Shown here: positions 23,982 to 33,600 of the stretch, one piece after another
How the letters are laid out: the number at the start of each line of letters is the position of its first letter
How positions within the stretch are numbered: position 1 is the stretch's first letter
NCBI RefSeq assembly: GCF_042237075.1
Contig: NZ_JBCGDC010000014.1
Span: forward strand, 26,351 to 90,350
From: Polymorphospora lycopeni
GTDB lineage: Bacteria; Actinomycetota; Actinomycetes; Mycobacteriales; Micromonosporaceae
Reading direction: 5' to 3'
Length of the DNA stretch: 64,000 nucleotides
The notes under the pieces: generated by a model
Databases searched by the model: none
What the model saw: only the letters and a program-made list of their open reading frames with translations
What the model was told of the DNA's origin: nothing
Position numbers and translations under genes: made by a program

Positions 23982-26900
23982 TCAGAGCAGCGGCGGCTCC
24001 AGATCGGAGCTGAGCCGCTCGCCGGCCCGCACCACCTTCGTCGTCGGATGCTCGTGGCCGAGCAGCGCGCCGAACTTGGCCAGCACCGACTCACCGACCC
24101 GGCGCCCCTGCTCGACCTCCCCGACCGCACCCAGCGACAGGGCCAGGTTGGCCTCCGCGGTGAGCGTCTCCGGATGCCCCGGCCCGAACACGTCGGCCAG
24201 CCGGCGGTGCACGTCCTCGTCGATCTCCCGGGCTCGCGTCACGTCACCGAGGGAGAACAGGCTGTTGGCGAGATTGAGCCGGGCCGTCAGCGTGTACGGG
24301 TGGTTGTCGTTGAGCCGGGCACCGAACTCGTCGGCCACCTCCGCGGACAGCGCCCGGGCCCGCTCGTGGTCACCGAGCGCACGGGTGAACACGGCGATGT
24401 TGTTGGTGCAGATCAGGCTGAACGTGCGGTTGGCGGGAATGATCCGCTGGTATTCCGCCCGGGCCTCCTCGGCCCGGTCCAGCGCCGACCGCAGGTCACG
24501 GACCGCCCAGTCGTCACTGGCCAGGTTGAGCAGGCAGGTGACGGTGTCCGGGTGGTTGCGGCCGGGGCCGTGCAGGTAGTGCTGCAACGAGCTGTCGGTG
24601 AGCCGGCGGGCGGCCGCGTAGTCGCCGAGCTTGCGCAGTGTCACGGCCAGGCTCTTCGCCGTACGCAGCGTCTCGGTGTGGCTCTCGCCGAGCACCTCCT
24701 CGTAGGTCCGCAGGGTCCGTTCCAGGGTCCGCCGGGCGGCCGGGAAGTCACCGATCTCCCGCAGGTCACGGCCGTAGTTGCCGGCGGAGAACAGGGTGTA
24801 CGGGTGACGTTCGCCGAGCACCCGCCGCCGCTTCTCCAGGGTGTCCAGGTCGAGTGCGGCGGCCGCCTGGTAGTCGCCGACCAGGCGCAGCGACACGGCC
24901 AGGTTGTTGGCGACCATCAGGCTGTGCGGGTGCTCGTCGGACAGCGTCGAGCGCAACTGCCGCAGGGTGCGTTCGTCGAGTTCCCGGGCGCCGACGTAGT
25001 CGCCGGTCATCCGGTGGTCGGCGGCGAGGCTGCGGGCGGCCATCAGCGTGTACGGGTTGGTCTCGCCGACGGTGGCCTTGAACCGGTCATACACGTCGTG
25101 GTTCTCGTCGTGCGCGTCGCGGTCGTGCCCCTGGGCCCGCAGCACGTTGGCCCGGTGGAACCGCACCAGCAGGGTCAACCGGTCGTCGGCGCCGAAGACC
25201 TCCTCCCACCTGGCCCGGGCCCGCTCCGCGAGCAGCCGGCTGCCCGCGTAGTCGTTGCGCTTGTGCAGGTAGCGGACGACGTCGATGATGAGTTGCCGGA
25301 CCTCGGTGGACCTGGACTCGACGGCCTTCGACGGCAGCAGGTGCGGCCAGAGTTCGGCGTAGCGGGACCAGTTGTCGGGGTTGTCGGGGTCCTTCGGGCT
25401 GGGCTGCGCGCCGGCCAGGATCTCGTGCACGTGGCGCCGGTTCTCGTCACGCTTCTCCGGCGACAACTCCTCGCGGATCATCAACTGGATCAGCCGGTGC
25501 ACCTGGATGCTGCTCTGCCCCGGACCGACCTGGGCCAGCGCGTACCGGTTGATCTCGCGGATCACCGGTCCCATCATCAGCGGGTCGGTCAGCGACGGGT
25601 CGTACTCGGTGAGCACCTGGAGACACCGGTCGCTGTAGATCAGCGACGTCGGGATCGGTTCGGCCGAGAAGAACGCGCACAGCTCCATCAGCCGGGCGGC
25701 GGCCGGCTGGCGCTCGCGCACCTTCTCCAGGGCGAGCTGCCACATCGCGGCGACGGTCTTGGAATAGCCGCCGGGCACCGGCGCGGACAGCACGCGGACG
25801 AGCTGGCGCTCGATCTGGCGGAGCAGTTCCGGCACCGGGATCAGCGTCTCGGCCAGCCAGGCCGCGGCCTGTTCCAGGGCCAGCGGAAGATCGCCCATCT
25901 TCTCCGCGACCAGTTCCGCGTCGTCGTCCGTGATCGACTCGACGTGCCGGCGCAGCAGCGCGATGCTCTCCTCGCGGTGGAAGACGCCGACCGACACCCC
26001 CTCCGCCCGGGTCGCCCACGCCGGGTCACGGGACGTCAGCAGCACGTGCCCCGGCCCGTGCGGGATCAGCCCGTCGACGCTGGCCGGGTCGTCGACATTG
26101 TCGTAGATGATCAGCCAGCGGGCGTACGGCCGGCCCTGCTGCAGCGCGGTCAGCACGGTGCGTACGGCCTCGTCGGCGTCGTTGCCGGCCGGCAGCCCGA
26201 GTTCCCGGCCCAGCTCGACGAGCCGGTCCCGCACGACGCTCTCCTGCTCCGCCGAGATCCACCAGACCACGTCGTAGTCGGCGGCGAACCGGTTGGCGTA
26301 CTCGCGGGCGACCTGGGTCTTGCCGACGCCGGCCATGCCGTGCAACGCCTGCGGCAGGGTGCGGCTGGCCCTGGTCGCGAGCCGGTCCCGCAGGTCGTCG
26401 AGGATGCCGACCCGGCCGGTGAACGTGCTGTAGCGGGGCTGGATGTTGCGTACCCGGGGCTGCCCGGTCGGGAACCGGGGCCGCCGGCCGCCGGCCGACT
26501 CGGCGCGCGGGTCACCGTCCGGGGGCACGGCCTCCAGGCCCAGCGCGTCCAGCAGGAGTTCGCTGGCCTGCTGCTCGGTGCGGTCGGACAGGTCGACCTG
26601 GGTGCGGTCCAGGTAGGGCGCCGGCGGCCGGGTGGCGTCGAGCCGGGCCACCACGACCGAACGGGGCACCGGCCCGGAGCCGGCCCCGACCAGCCGCTTC
26701 CACAGGTCGGTGGCGCCCGGCGCGGCCAGGAAGTCGCGGGAGAGCAGCACCAGGGCGGCGCTGGTCGTACGCACCAGCCGCTCGGCCTCGGCCATCCGGC
26801 CGCCGCCCGGCCGGGCGTCGATCTCGTGCAGCACCGCCTGCATGCCCGCGTCGGCGAGTTCGGCGGCGATCCACTCGGCCCACAGCCGGTCCACCGCCGA

Positions 26901-28025
26901 GTAGGTGAGGAACACCTCGGAGATCTCCGACGGGCGCAGCCGCTGCCGCTCGAAGTCGGCCAGCCGCCGCAGCCGCTCCCGCTCCTCGATCGAGCCGTTG
27001 TGCTGCACCTCTCCGTTCGTCAGCACCGTGGTCAGCCGCTCGTACGCCCCGAGCAGCGAGTTGTCCTGGTAGGGCCGGTCACCGAAGGTGGAAAGGATCT
27101 CCTCGTACGCGTAGTACGCCCGGTAGGGGATCTCGACGTTGCCCCAGTAGCGGTCGGCCTGGGCCGCGTCGAGGTGGGCGAGCATCGGCCGGAACCGCAG
27201 CCGGGCGAAGTCCCGGCCGGCCTCGACCTTGCCCTGCTCGCCGTCCTCGACCCGCATCGGCGCCGGCAGCATCCGCACCGGCCGGTCGCCCCGCTGGGTC
27301 TGGATCGAGTACGCCACCGCCGCCGCGCCCTCGATGCTCTGGGTGTTCATCGTGAAACAGTTGACGACGGTGTCGGGCAGCAGCACCGTGCAGATGCCGG
27401 CGGCGTCGCTGAGGCCGGTGCGGCTGTCGATGAGCACGTAGTCGTAGTTGGCCTTCAGGTCGTCGCGCAGTGCCTGGAGGAAGACCCCGCCGTGCAGCCG
27501 CTCGAAGAAGCCGTTCCAGTCGAAGGTGGTCACCGCCCGCGAGTAGTGCCGGTCCTGGCGGCCGGCGGGGACGAAGTCGAGCATGCCGTCGTCGGGGAAG
27601 TGGTCCCACTCGATGGTCGACGCGTAGTCGAGGATCCGGGCGTGGTCCCGGTGCCAGCCCGGCTGGCTGGGGCCGTTGGGATCCAGGGTCGCCTCGGAGA
27701 ACGACCGGATCATGTCGATGATGCCGGGCGAGGACCGCAGTTGCTTGTCGACCAGGAACGGGTGCAGGTAGCGGTGCAGGCCCGGTGACTCCAGGTCCCA
27801 GTCGATGACCAGGACCCGCTTGCCGTTGCTGGCGAGGATCCACGCGACGTTCGCCACCGCCATCGTGCGACCGGTGCCACCCTTGTACGAGTAGAACGTG
27901 ATGATCTCGCCGCCGGGCTCGGGACCGGCGGCGGGTTCCGCCCCGGTGGCCGGCGCGGGCTCGATTGCCGGTGCGGCCCCGGTGGCCGGGGTGGCCGTAC
28001 TCGTGGGCGTCTGTCTGACCGTCAT
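23982..28025 (-). CDS. fxsT: Fxs-system KGG ATPase / TIR-like / NB-ARC / TPR protein
   Basis: Very large (1347-aa) multidomain protein known as FxsT in Fxs loci; biochemical role unknown. Order of domains: a disordered Pro/Ala/Thr leader (1-40); a MinD/ParA-like deviant Walker A ATPase with Lys48 in FYSYKGGTGRTMA and VLVIDWDLESPG; a TIR-like domain from about 367 (ISEVFLTYSAVDRLWAEWIA); an NB-ARC/STAND NTPase with P-loop GMAGVGKT near 562 and LLTSRDP-type motifs; then about ten TPR repeats (roughly 870-1330) each carrying an HPxTL-like signature. The ATG at 28025 has AGGAGCG upstream and removes some 80 unconserved residues of a longer frame. It follows fxsC by 44 nt on the same strand. The architecture resembles immune signalling NTPases. 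Confidence 0.9.
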   Translation of the reverse strand: MTVRQTPTSTATPATGAAPAIEPAPATGAEPAAGPEPGGEIITFYSYKGGTGRTMAVANVAWILASNGKRVLVIDWDLESPGLHRYLHPFLVDKQLRSSPGIIDMIRSFSEATLDPNGPSQPGWHRDHARILDYASTIEWDHFPDDGMLDFVPAGRQDRHYSRAVTTFDWNGFFERLHGGVFLQALRDDLKANYDYVLIDSRTGLSDAAGICTVLLPDTVVNCFTMNTQSIEGAAAVAYSIQTQRGDRPVRMLPAPMRVEDGEQGKVEAGRDFARLRFRPMLAHLDAAQADRYWGNVEIPYRAYYAYEEILSTFGDRPYQDNSLLGAYERLTTVLTNGEVQHNGSIEERERLRRLADFERQRLRPSEISEVFLTYSAVDRLWAEWIAAELADAGMQAVLHEIDARPGGGRMAEAERLVRTTSAALVLLSRDFLAAPGATDLWKRLVGAGSGPVPRSVVVARLDATRPPAPYLDRTQVDLSDRTEQQASELLLDALGLEAVPPDGDPRAESAGGRRPRFPTGQPRVRNIQPRYSTFTGRVGILDDLRDRLATRASRTLPQALHGMAGVGKTQVAREYANRFAADYDVVWWISAEQESVVRDRLVELGRELGLPAGNDADEAVRTVLTALQQGRPYARWLIIYDNVDDPASVDGLIPHGPGHVLLTSRDPAWATRAEGVSVGVFHREESIALLRRHVESITDDDAELVAEKMGDLPLALEQAAAWLAETLIPVPELLRQIERQLVRVLSAPVPGGYSKTVAAMWQLALEKVRERQPAAARLMELCAFFSAEPIPTSLIYSDRCLQVLTEYDPSLTDPLMMGPVIREINRYALAQVGPGQSSIQVHRLIQLMIREELSPEKRDENRRHVHEILAGAQPSPKDPDNPDNWSRYAELWPHLLPSKAVESRSTEVRQLIIDVVRYLHKRNDYAGSRLLAERARARWEEVFGADDRLTLLVRFHRANVLRAQGHDRDAHDENHDVYDRFKATVGETNPYTLMAARSLAADHRMTGDYVGARELDERTLRQLRSTLSDEHPHSLMVANNLAVSLRLVGDYQAAAALDLDTLEKRRRVLGERHPYTLFSAGNYGRDLREIGDFPAARRTLERTLRTYEEVLGESHTETLRTAKSLAVTLRKLGDYAAARRLTDSSLQHYLHGPGRNHPDTVTCLLNLASDDWAVRDLRSALDRAEEARAEYQRIIPANRTFSLICTNNIAVFTRALGDHERARALSAEVADEFGARLNDNHPYTLTARLNLANSLFSLGDVTRAREIDEDVHRRLADVFGPGHPETLTAEANLALSLGAVGEVEQGRRVGESVLAKFGALLGHEHPTTKVVRAGERLSSDLEPPLL

Positions 28026-28069
28026 GGTCCGCTCCTGATCCGGTCGTGACGTCGGGCGTCCGTACCCGG

Positions 28070-29293
28070 TTACGGGTTTTCGAGGAAGGGACGGTCGAAC
28101 CGGATCTCCCCCTGCGGAATCCGGTAGATGTGCCCCCTGGTGATGACCCGGCTCCACGCTTCTTCGAGCACCTCTTCCAGGCACTGGCCGAAGCTTTCCG
28201 GGCTGGGAATGCCGAGCCGGAACATCTCCTGGTCGGGCCGGGTGACGTTTCGGGGCAGCAGACGTCTGCACTCCAGGTCGAGCTGCGCCCAGTGCGACTG
28301 GTTCTCGGCGATGGCCGGGTTCCAGGGCGCGAGCACGGCCGTGGTCGGGCCGCTGTTCTCGTCGTAGCGCTGCAGGGCCAGGCGCTGGTCCTGGAGCTGG
28401 CTGGACCAGGCGTCGAGGAGCAGCACCACGATCTGGTTGTTGCGCACCGCCGATTCCAGCCGGTCGGTGATGCCGTCGGTGGAGGCCACCTCGGCCCCGA
28501 AGTCACGCTGCATCGCCAGGCCGCTGGCCAGGTCGGAGACCGACGTCCGCGGATCGGGATGGTACGGCGCCCAGGAGTGGTCGTGGTTGCCGTAGGCGCC
28601 GAGTTCGGACCGGACCGGCGACATCTCCTCCCGGTTGCCGGCGGAGACCACGAAGTGCACGTGCTTGACCGCCTGCCGGACCTCCACCGACTCACGTGGG
28701 GTCGGCGCCACCGCGACGGCGAACGCGTTGGGCACCAGGCGCAGGACCGGCTTCTCGACCGGGGGCGGCAGCGGATGGTCGTCGTGCAACGACACGATCG
28801 TGCGGGCCAGTTCGGCGATGAACTGGTATTTCCGGTCCCGGTAGCGGCCCTGCCGCATCAGGTCCCGCAATCCGATCGGACGGTCGTTCTGGTCGAGACC
28901 GATCTGCGGGTATTGCAGCCTGGCGGCGACCGGGTGCACCTCGGTGCCGGCCATCCACATGACCGGGATCAGCGACGGCGGGCGGCTGCCCTGCGCGGTC
29001 CGGTGCTGGTCGAGCCGGCCGTCGAAGACCGACCATTCCTGGCCGCAGTTGACGCTCTTGAAGTATCGCGGCGCCATCAGCGCGATGAAGGTGTGCGCCT
29101 GGGACAGTGCGGTCGCCAGCTCGTCGGGCCATTCGGTGCCCGGCTCGATCGTGCTGGTGTCGAAGAAGCCGACGCGTTCGTGGCGGCCCAGTCCGGCGTG
29201 GGCGCGTACCTCGGCGCTGAGAAGGTCGAAGAACTTCTTCTTCCACGGGTCGTCGTCGCCACGGGCGTAACTGAGAAAGAAATACTGTCCCAC
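28070..29293 (-). CDS. fxsC: TIR-like protein FxsC
   Basis: A protein of about 407-416 aa with an N-terminal TIR-like domain (QYFFLSYARGDDDPWKKKFF at the start, FDTSTIEPGTEWPDELATAL and FIALMAPRYFKS further on) and a C-terminal region typical of the FxsC family (DAWSSQLQDQRLALQRYDEN, then a long helical end). The catalytic Glu of NADase TIRs would fall near CGQEWSVFD, which keeps a Glu-Trp. I prefer the GTG at 29293, five nt after GGAGG; ATG 29320 lacks a ribosome-binding site. It sits between fxsB and fxsT, all leftward. A TATACT -10-like hexamer lies 61-66 nt upstream. Confidence 0.86.
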   Translation of the reverse strand: MGQYFFLSYARGDDDPWKKKFFDLLSAEVRAHAGLGRHERVGFFDTSTIEPGTEWPDELATALSQAHTFIALMAPRYFKSVNCGQEWSVFDGRLDQHRTAQGSRPPSLIPVMWMAGTEVHPVAARLQYPQIGLDQNDRPIGLRDLMRQGRYRDRKYQFIAELARTIVSLHDDHPLPPPVEKPVLRLVPNAFAVAVAPTPRESVEVRQAVKHVHFVVSAGNREEMSPVRSELGAYGNHDHSWAPYHPDPRTSVSDLASGLAMQRDFGAEVASTDGITDRLESAVRNNQIVVLLLDAWSSQLQDQRLALQRYDENSGPTTAVLAPWNPAIAENQSHWAQLDLECRRLLPRNVTRPDQEMFRLGIPSPESFGQCLEEVLEEAWSRVITRGHIYRIPQGEIRFDRPFLENP

Positions 29294-29353
29294 CACGTCC
29301 TCCGACCCGCCGAAAGGCATTCAGACAGCCGGTAACACGCATGCTGTGCAGCG

Positions 29354-29359
29354 AGTATA
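29354..29359 (-). promoter_or_regulatory. Candidate -10 (TATACT) for fxsC-fxsT
   Basis: Read on the minus strand, TATACT lies about 60 nt before the chosen fxsC start in an AT-richer 146-nt spacer after fxsB. It would give fxsC-fxsT a promoter independent of dnaE-fxsB. The -35 region is weak. Confidence 0.4.
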
Positions 29360-29423
29360 TCCACGCGCTTCCAGGCGGAATGGGTCCCGATCTTCCGGGA
29401 TAGCCGATTGGGATAAATTGGAC

Positions 29424-29435
29424 CGACAATTGTCG
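29424..29435. promoter_or_regulatory. CGACAATTGTCG palindrome downstream of fxsB
   Basis: A perfect 12-bp palindrome 5-16 nt beyond the fxsB stop, at the upstream edge of the putative fxsC promoter. It has the size of an operator; the palindrome before the DUF4231 gene at 21046 is similar in form (CGA-N6-TCG around AATT). Confidence 0.45.
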
Positions 29436-29439
29436 ATCA

Positions 29440-30657
29440 TCACTCGATGGAGGGAACCGCCGGCACCCGTTGCCGAAGATCTACCGACAGCCGTCGCCGT
29501 ACGTGGTCGATCAACCGATAGAGATCGACACAGTAGACGGACGGGTTACGGAACCCAAAGCCGGCGCGATAGCGGTGCGGGAAACAGCCGCCGCCACAGG
29601 TGCGTACGACGTCGCACCGGCCACACTCGTCGGACAGGGCAGCCGCCCCCAACTGGCGGGCCACGACCGCGGGATGCCAGAGTGCCGCGTCGAACGCGTC
29701 GGTGTCGACGTTGCGGCCGGTCGCGGGCGCCCCCGGGTAAGCCGACTTGAGCGTGTCCACCTGCTCGACCGCCCCGTCGGTGTCGACGACCGCGGTCACG
29801 TACGGGCTCAGACCGACCGACTCCGACCGGCCCGGACCACCCAGCAGCAGGTGGATGATCTCCTCGAAGAGCCGGATCCCGGTCTCCCGCCGCGGCGCGC
29901 CGTACCACCGGTCGAAGACCGCGATCAGCCAGTCGGCGTACGGGGTGGCGCCGGTCGGCGGCCGGCCCGGCGGCGGATCCGACCAGTTGCCGTGCGGCAG
30001 CAGCAGGTCGATCGTCGGTGGCGCGAAGGACAGCAGCGCCTCGTACGTGCCGACCGGATCGTTGGCCAGGTCGACCGTACACAGCAGACCGGCGAACATC
30101 TCCCGGAAGTCAGCGCCGGTGAGCAGGTCGAGACCGGCCCGGACCTGCGCGTAACTGCCGCGCCCGTCGGCGAACCGGCGGTGCCGGTCGTTGCCGACCG
30201 CGTCACCGTCCAGGCTCACCCCGACCCGGTAGCCGTGCCGACGCAACGCCGACAGCATCGGCCGGTCGAGCAGGATGCCGTTGGTCTGCACGCTCAACGA
30301 CAACGTGGTGCCCGCCGGCAACAGCGTCCGCAGGAGTTCGGCGGTGCGCTCCACCGCCCCGGTGCCGGCGAGCAACGGCTCCCCGCCGTGCAGCACCACG
30401 GCCACCTCGGCGAGGGCGTGGGTCCGGGCGTGCTCGGCGATCCGCTCGCAGACCCGGGAGTGCACCGCCGCCGACATGACCTTCGGCCGCGACCGCCAAC
30501 TCTGGTCGGCCATCGTGTAGACGTAGCAGTAGTCGCAGGCCAGGTTGCAGCGGGCGTGCACCTTGACGACGAACTGCCGGAACGGCGCCGGCCGGAAGCC
30601 GGTCCGGCGCAGCGCCGCCAGATCGAGGTCTTCGGGCCACCGCGCCGGCCGGCTCAC
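29440..30657 (-). CDS. fxsB: Radical SAM/SPASM cyclophane synthase FxsB
   Basis: Radical SAM enzyme of 405 aa that, in this family, makes a C-C bond between the Phe ring and the beta carbon of the third residue of the FxS core of FxsA. The radical SAM cluster motif is Cys37-x3-Cys41-x2-Cys44 in HARCNLACDYCYVY. A SPASM-like domain near the end supplies Cys345, 348, 354, 358 and 376 (CGRCDVVRTCGGGCFPHRYR) for auxiliary clusters. Family members often carry a C-terminal inactive HExxH extension; this one ends after SPASM, and the HExxH protein is encoded separately across the locus. GTG 30657 overlaps the dnaE stop as GTGA. Confidence 0.93.
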   Translation of the reverse strand: MSRPARWPEDLDLAALRRTGFRPAPFRQFVVKVHARCNLACDYCYVYTMADQSWRSRPKVMSAAVHSRVCERIAEHARTHALAEVAVVLHGGEPLLAGTGAVERTAELLRTLLPAGTTLSLSVQTNGILLDRPMLSALRRHGYRVGVSLDGDAVGNDRHRRFADGRGSYAQVRAGLDLLTGADFREMFAGLLCTVDLANDPVGTYEALLSFAPPTIDLLLPHGNWSDPPPGRPPTGATPYADWLIAVFDRWYGAPRRETGIRLFEEIIHLLLGGPGRSESVGLSPYVTAVVDTDGAVEQVDTLKSAYPGAPATGRNVDTDAFDAALWHPAVVARQLGAAALSDECGRCDVVRTCGGGCFPHRYRAGFGFRNPSVYCVDLYRLIDHVRRRLSVDLRQRVPAVPSIE

Positions 30658-33600
30658 TCGATGCCGCCCGCCCCGAGCAACACCTTGATCTCGGAACGGA
30701 ACGCGACGTCGTTGGCCACCTTGATCTCCGCGCCGAGAGCCAGGCGGAGGTCTGCGCCGGCACCGGCCGGCTTGCGCAGCCGCATCTGCACCGGTACGTC
30801 GCCGGGGTGGGCGAGCAGCACCCGCCTCAACTCCTGCGCGAACTCGGCGGTCACCTTGTCCATGGTGGTGACCAGCACGATCGGCGGCTCGCCGCCCTCG
30901 ACCACACTGGACACGTCGAGGATCGCCATGTCCTGGCCGAACACGCTGACCTCACCGTCGCGCCGGCTGACGTGCCCGGAGATCTTCACAACAGTGTCCT
31001 CGATCATGTACTGCCCGAGCACTTCGTAGGACTTGGGGAAGAACAGCACCTCGACGCTACCGCTGAGGTCCTCCAGGTGCACGATCGCCCAGGAGGCGCC
31101 CTGCTTGGTGATCTTCCGGGTGACGCCGGAGATCATGCCGGCGAGCACCACCGGCTTGCGGTCCGGGGTGTCCTCGCCGAGGATCTCGCTGATCATCTGC
31201 TCGCTGTTGGCCTTGAGAATCCGCTCGGTGCCGGCCAGCGGGTGGTCGGAGACGTACAGGCCGAGCATGTCGCGCTCGAAGGCGAGCTTCTCCTTCTTGT
31301 GCCACTCCTGCCCGCTGAAGGTCAGGTCGAGACCGACGACCGACGACTCGCTCGGCGTCTCGGTCAGCCCGCCGAACAGGTCGAACTGGCCGGCGGCCTC
31401 CTGCCGCTTGAGGCCGACGACGGCGTCGATCGCCGTCTCGTGGTGGATCACCAGATCACGCCGGGTGTGCCCCATCTCGTCGAAGCCGCCCGCCTTGATC
31501 AGCGATTCCACCGTCCGCTTGTTGCAGACGACCAGCTCGACCTTTGACAGGAAGTCGGAGAACGACGTGTACGCCCCCTTCTCCTGCCGGGACTTCACGA
31601 TCGACGCCACCACGTTCGCGCCGACATTGCGTACGGCGCCGAGGCCGAAACGGATGTCACGACCGACCGGGGTGAAGGCCAGGGCCGACTCGTTGACGTC
31701 CGGCGGCAGCACCTTGATCCCCATGCTGCGGCACTCGGCCAGGTAGAGCGCCATGGTGTCCTTCTTGTCGCCGACCGAGGTCAGCAGGCCCGCCATGTAC
31801 TCGGCCGGATAGTTCGCCTTCAGGTATGCGGTCCAGTAGCTGATCAGGCCGTACGCGGCGGAGTGCGCCTTGTTGAAGGCGTAGCCGGCGAACGGCACCA
31901 GCACGTCCCAGACCGCCTGGCACGCCTCCTTGGAATAGTCGCGTTCCAGCATGCCCTGCTGGAACGGCACGAACTCCTTGTCGAGGATCTCCTTCTTCTT
32001 CTTGCCCATCGCGCGGCGGAGCAGGTCGGCCTGGCCGAGCGTGTAGCCGGCCAGCTTCTGCGCGACACGCTGCACCTGCTCCTGGTAGACGATCAGACCG
32101 TAGGTGTCGGCCAGGATCTCCTTGAGCGGTTCGGCCAGCTCCGGGTGGATCGGGGTGATCTCCTGCTGGCCGTTCTTGCGCAGCGCGTAGTTGATGTGCG
32201 AGTTGACGCCCATCGGGCCGGGGCGGTAAAGGGCGCCGACGGCGGAGATGTCCTCGAAGTTGTCCGGCTTCATCAGCCGCAGCAGGGACCGCATCGGCCC
32301 GCCGTCGAACTGGAAGACGCCGAGCGTGTCGCCCCGGCCGAGCAGGTCGAAGGTCGGCTTGTCGTCGAGCGGCAGCTTGAGCAGGTCGATCTTGAGCCCG
32401 GCGGTCGCCTCGATGTTCTTCAGCGCGTCGTCGATGATCGTCAGGTTGCGCAGGCCGAGGAAGTCCATCTTCAGCAGCCCGAGCGACTCGCAGGTCGGAT
32501 AGTCGAACTGCGTGATGATGGTGCCGTCGGCGTCACGCTGGACCAGCGGCACGTGGTCGATCAGCGGCTCGGCCGACATGATGACGCCGGCGGCGTGCAC
32601 GCCGAGCTGGCGGACCAGTCCTTCGAGGCCCTTGGCGACCTCCATCACCTTGGCGACGTCAGCTTCGTTGGCGGTCAGCTCACGGACCGCGGCGGCCTCG
32701 GCGTACCGGGGGTGCTTCGGGTCGAAGATGCCGGACAGCGGGATGTCCTTGCCCAGCACCGCCGGCGGCATCGCCTTGGTGATCTTGTCGCCGAGGGCGT
32801 ACGGGAACCCGAGCACCCGGCAGCCGTCCTTGATGGCGGCCTTCGCCTTGATGGTGCCGAAGGTGGCGATCTGCGCGACCCGGTCCGACCCCCACTTCTC
32901 CGTGACGTAGCGGATCACGTCACCGCGCCCACGCTCGTCGAAGTCGATGTCGATGTCGGGCATCTGGACGCGTTCGGGGTTGAGGAACCGCTCGAAGATC
33001 AGGCCGTGCTGGAGCGGGTCCAGGTCGGTGATGCCGAGCGCGTACGCGACGATGCTGCCCGCCGCCGAGCCACGCCCCGGTCCGACCGAGATGCCGTTGT
33101 TCTTCGCCCACATGATGAAGTCGGAGACCACGAGGAAGTAGGCCGGGAAGCCCATCTCGCAGATGACGTCCAGTTCGTACTCGGCCTGCTTGCGGCGGGC
33201 CTCGTCGTAGCCGTCCGGCCACCGGCGGTCCATGCCGGCCCAGACCTCCTTGCGGAACCAGGTCGACTCGGTCTCGCCCTCGGGGACCGGGAACTTCGGC
33301 ATCAGGTTCCGGAACTTGAACATCCCGTCGGTCTCGACCCGGGAGGCGATGAGCAGCGTGTTGCGGCAGCCCTCCTGCCACGCCTCGGACAGGTCGACGG
33401 CGTACATCTCCTCGGCGGACTTGATGTAGTAGCCGCCGCCGTCGAACCGGAACCGGTTGGGATCGGACAGGTTGCTGCCGGTCTGTACGCAGAGCAGGGC
33501 GTCGTGCGCCTCGACCTGGGAGGCGAAGGTGTAGTGCGAGTCGTTGGTGACCACCGGGGGGATGCCGAGCCGGCGGCCGATCTCCAGGAGTCCGTCACGG

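Noticed and set aside
22572..27788. A 1738-codon open frame antisense to the HExxH/fxsT region
   Set aside because: It crosses the convergent ends of two well-supported genes, has low-complexity Arg/Gly/Val composition and no domain; long antisense frames are expected at this GC content.
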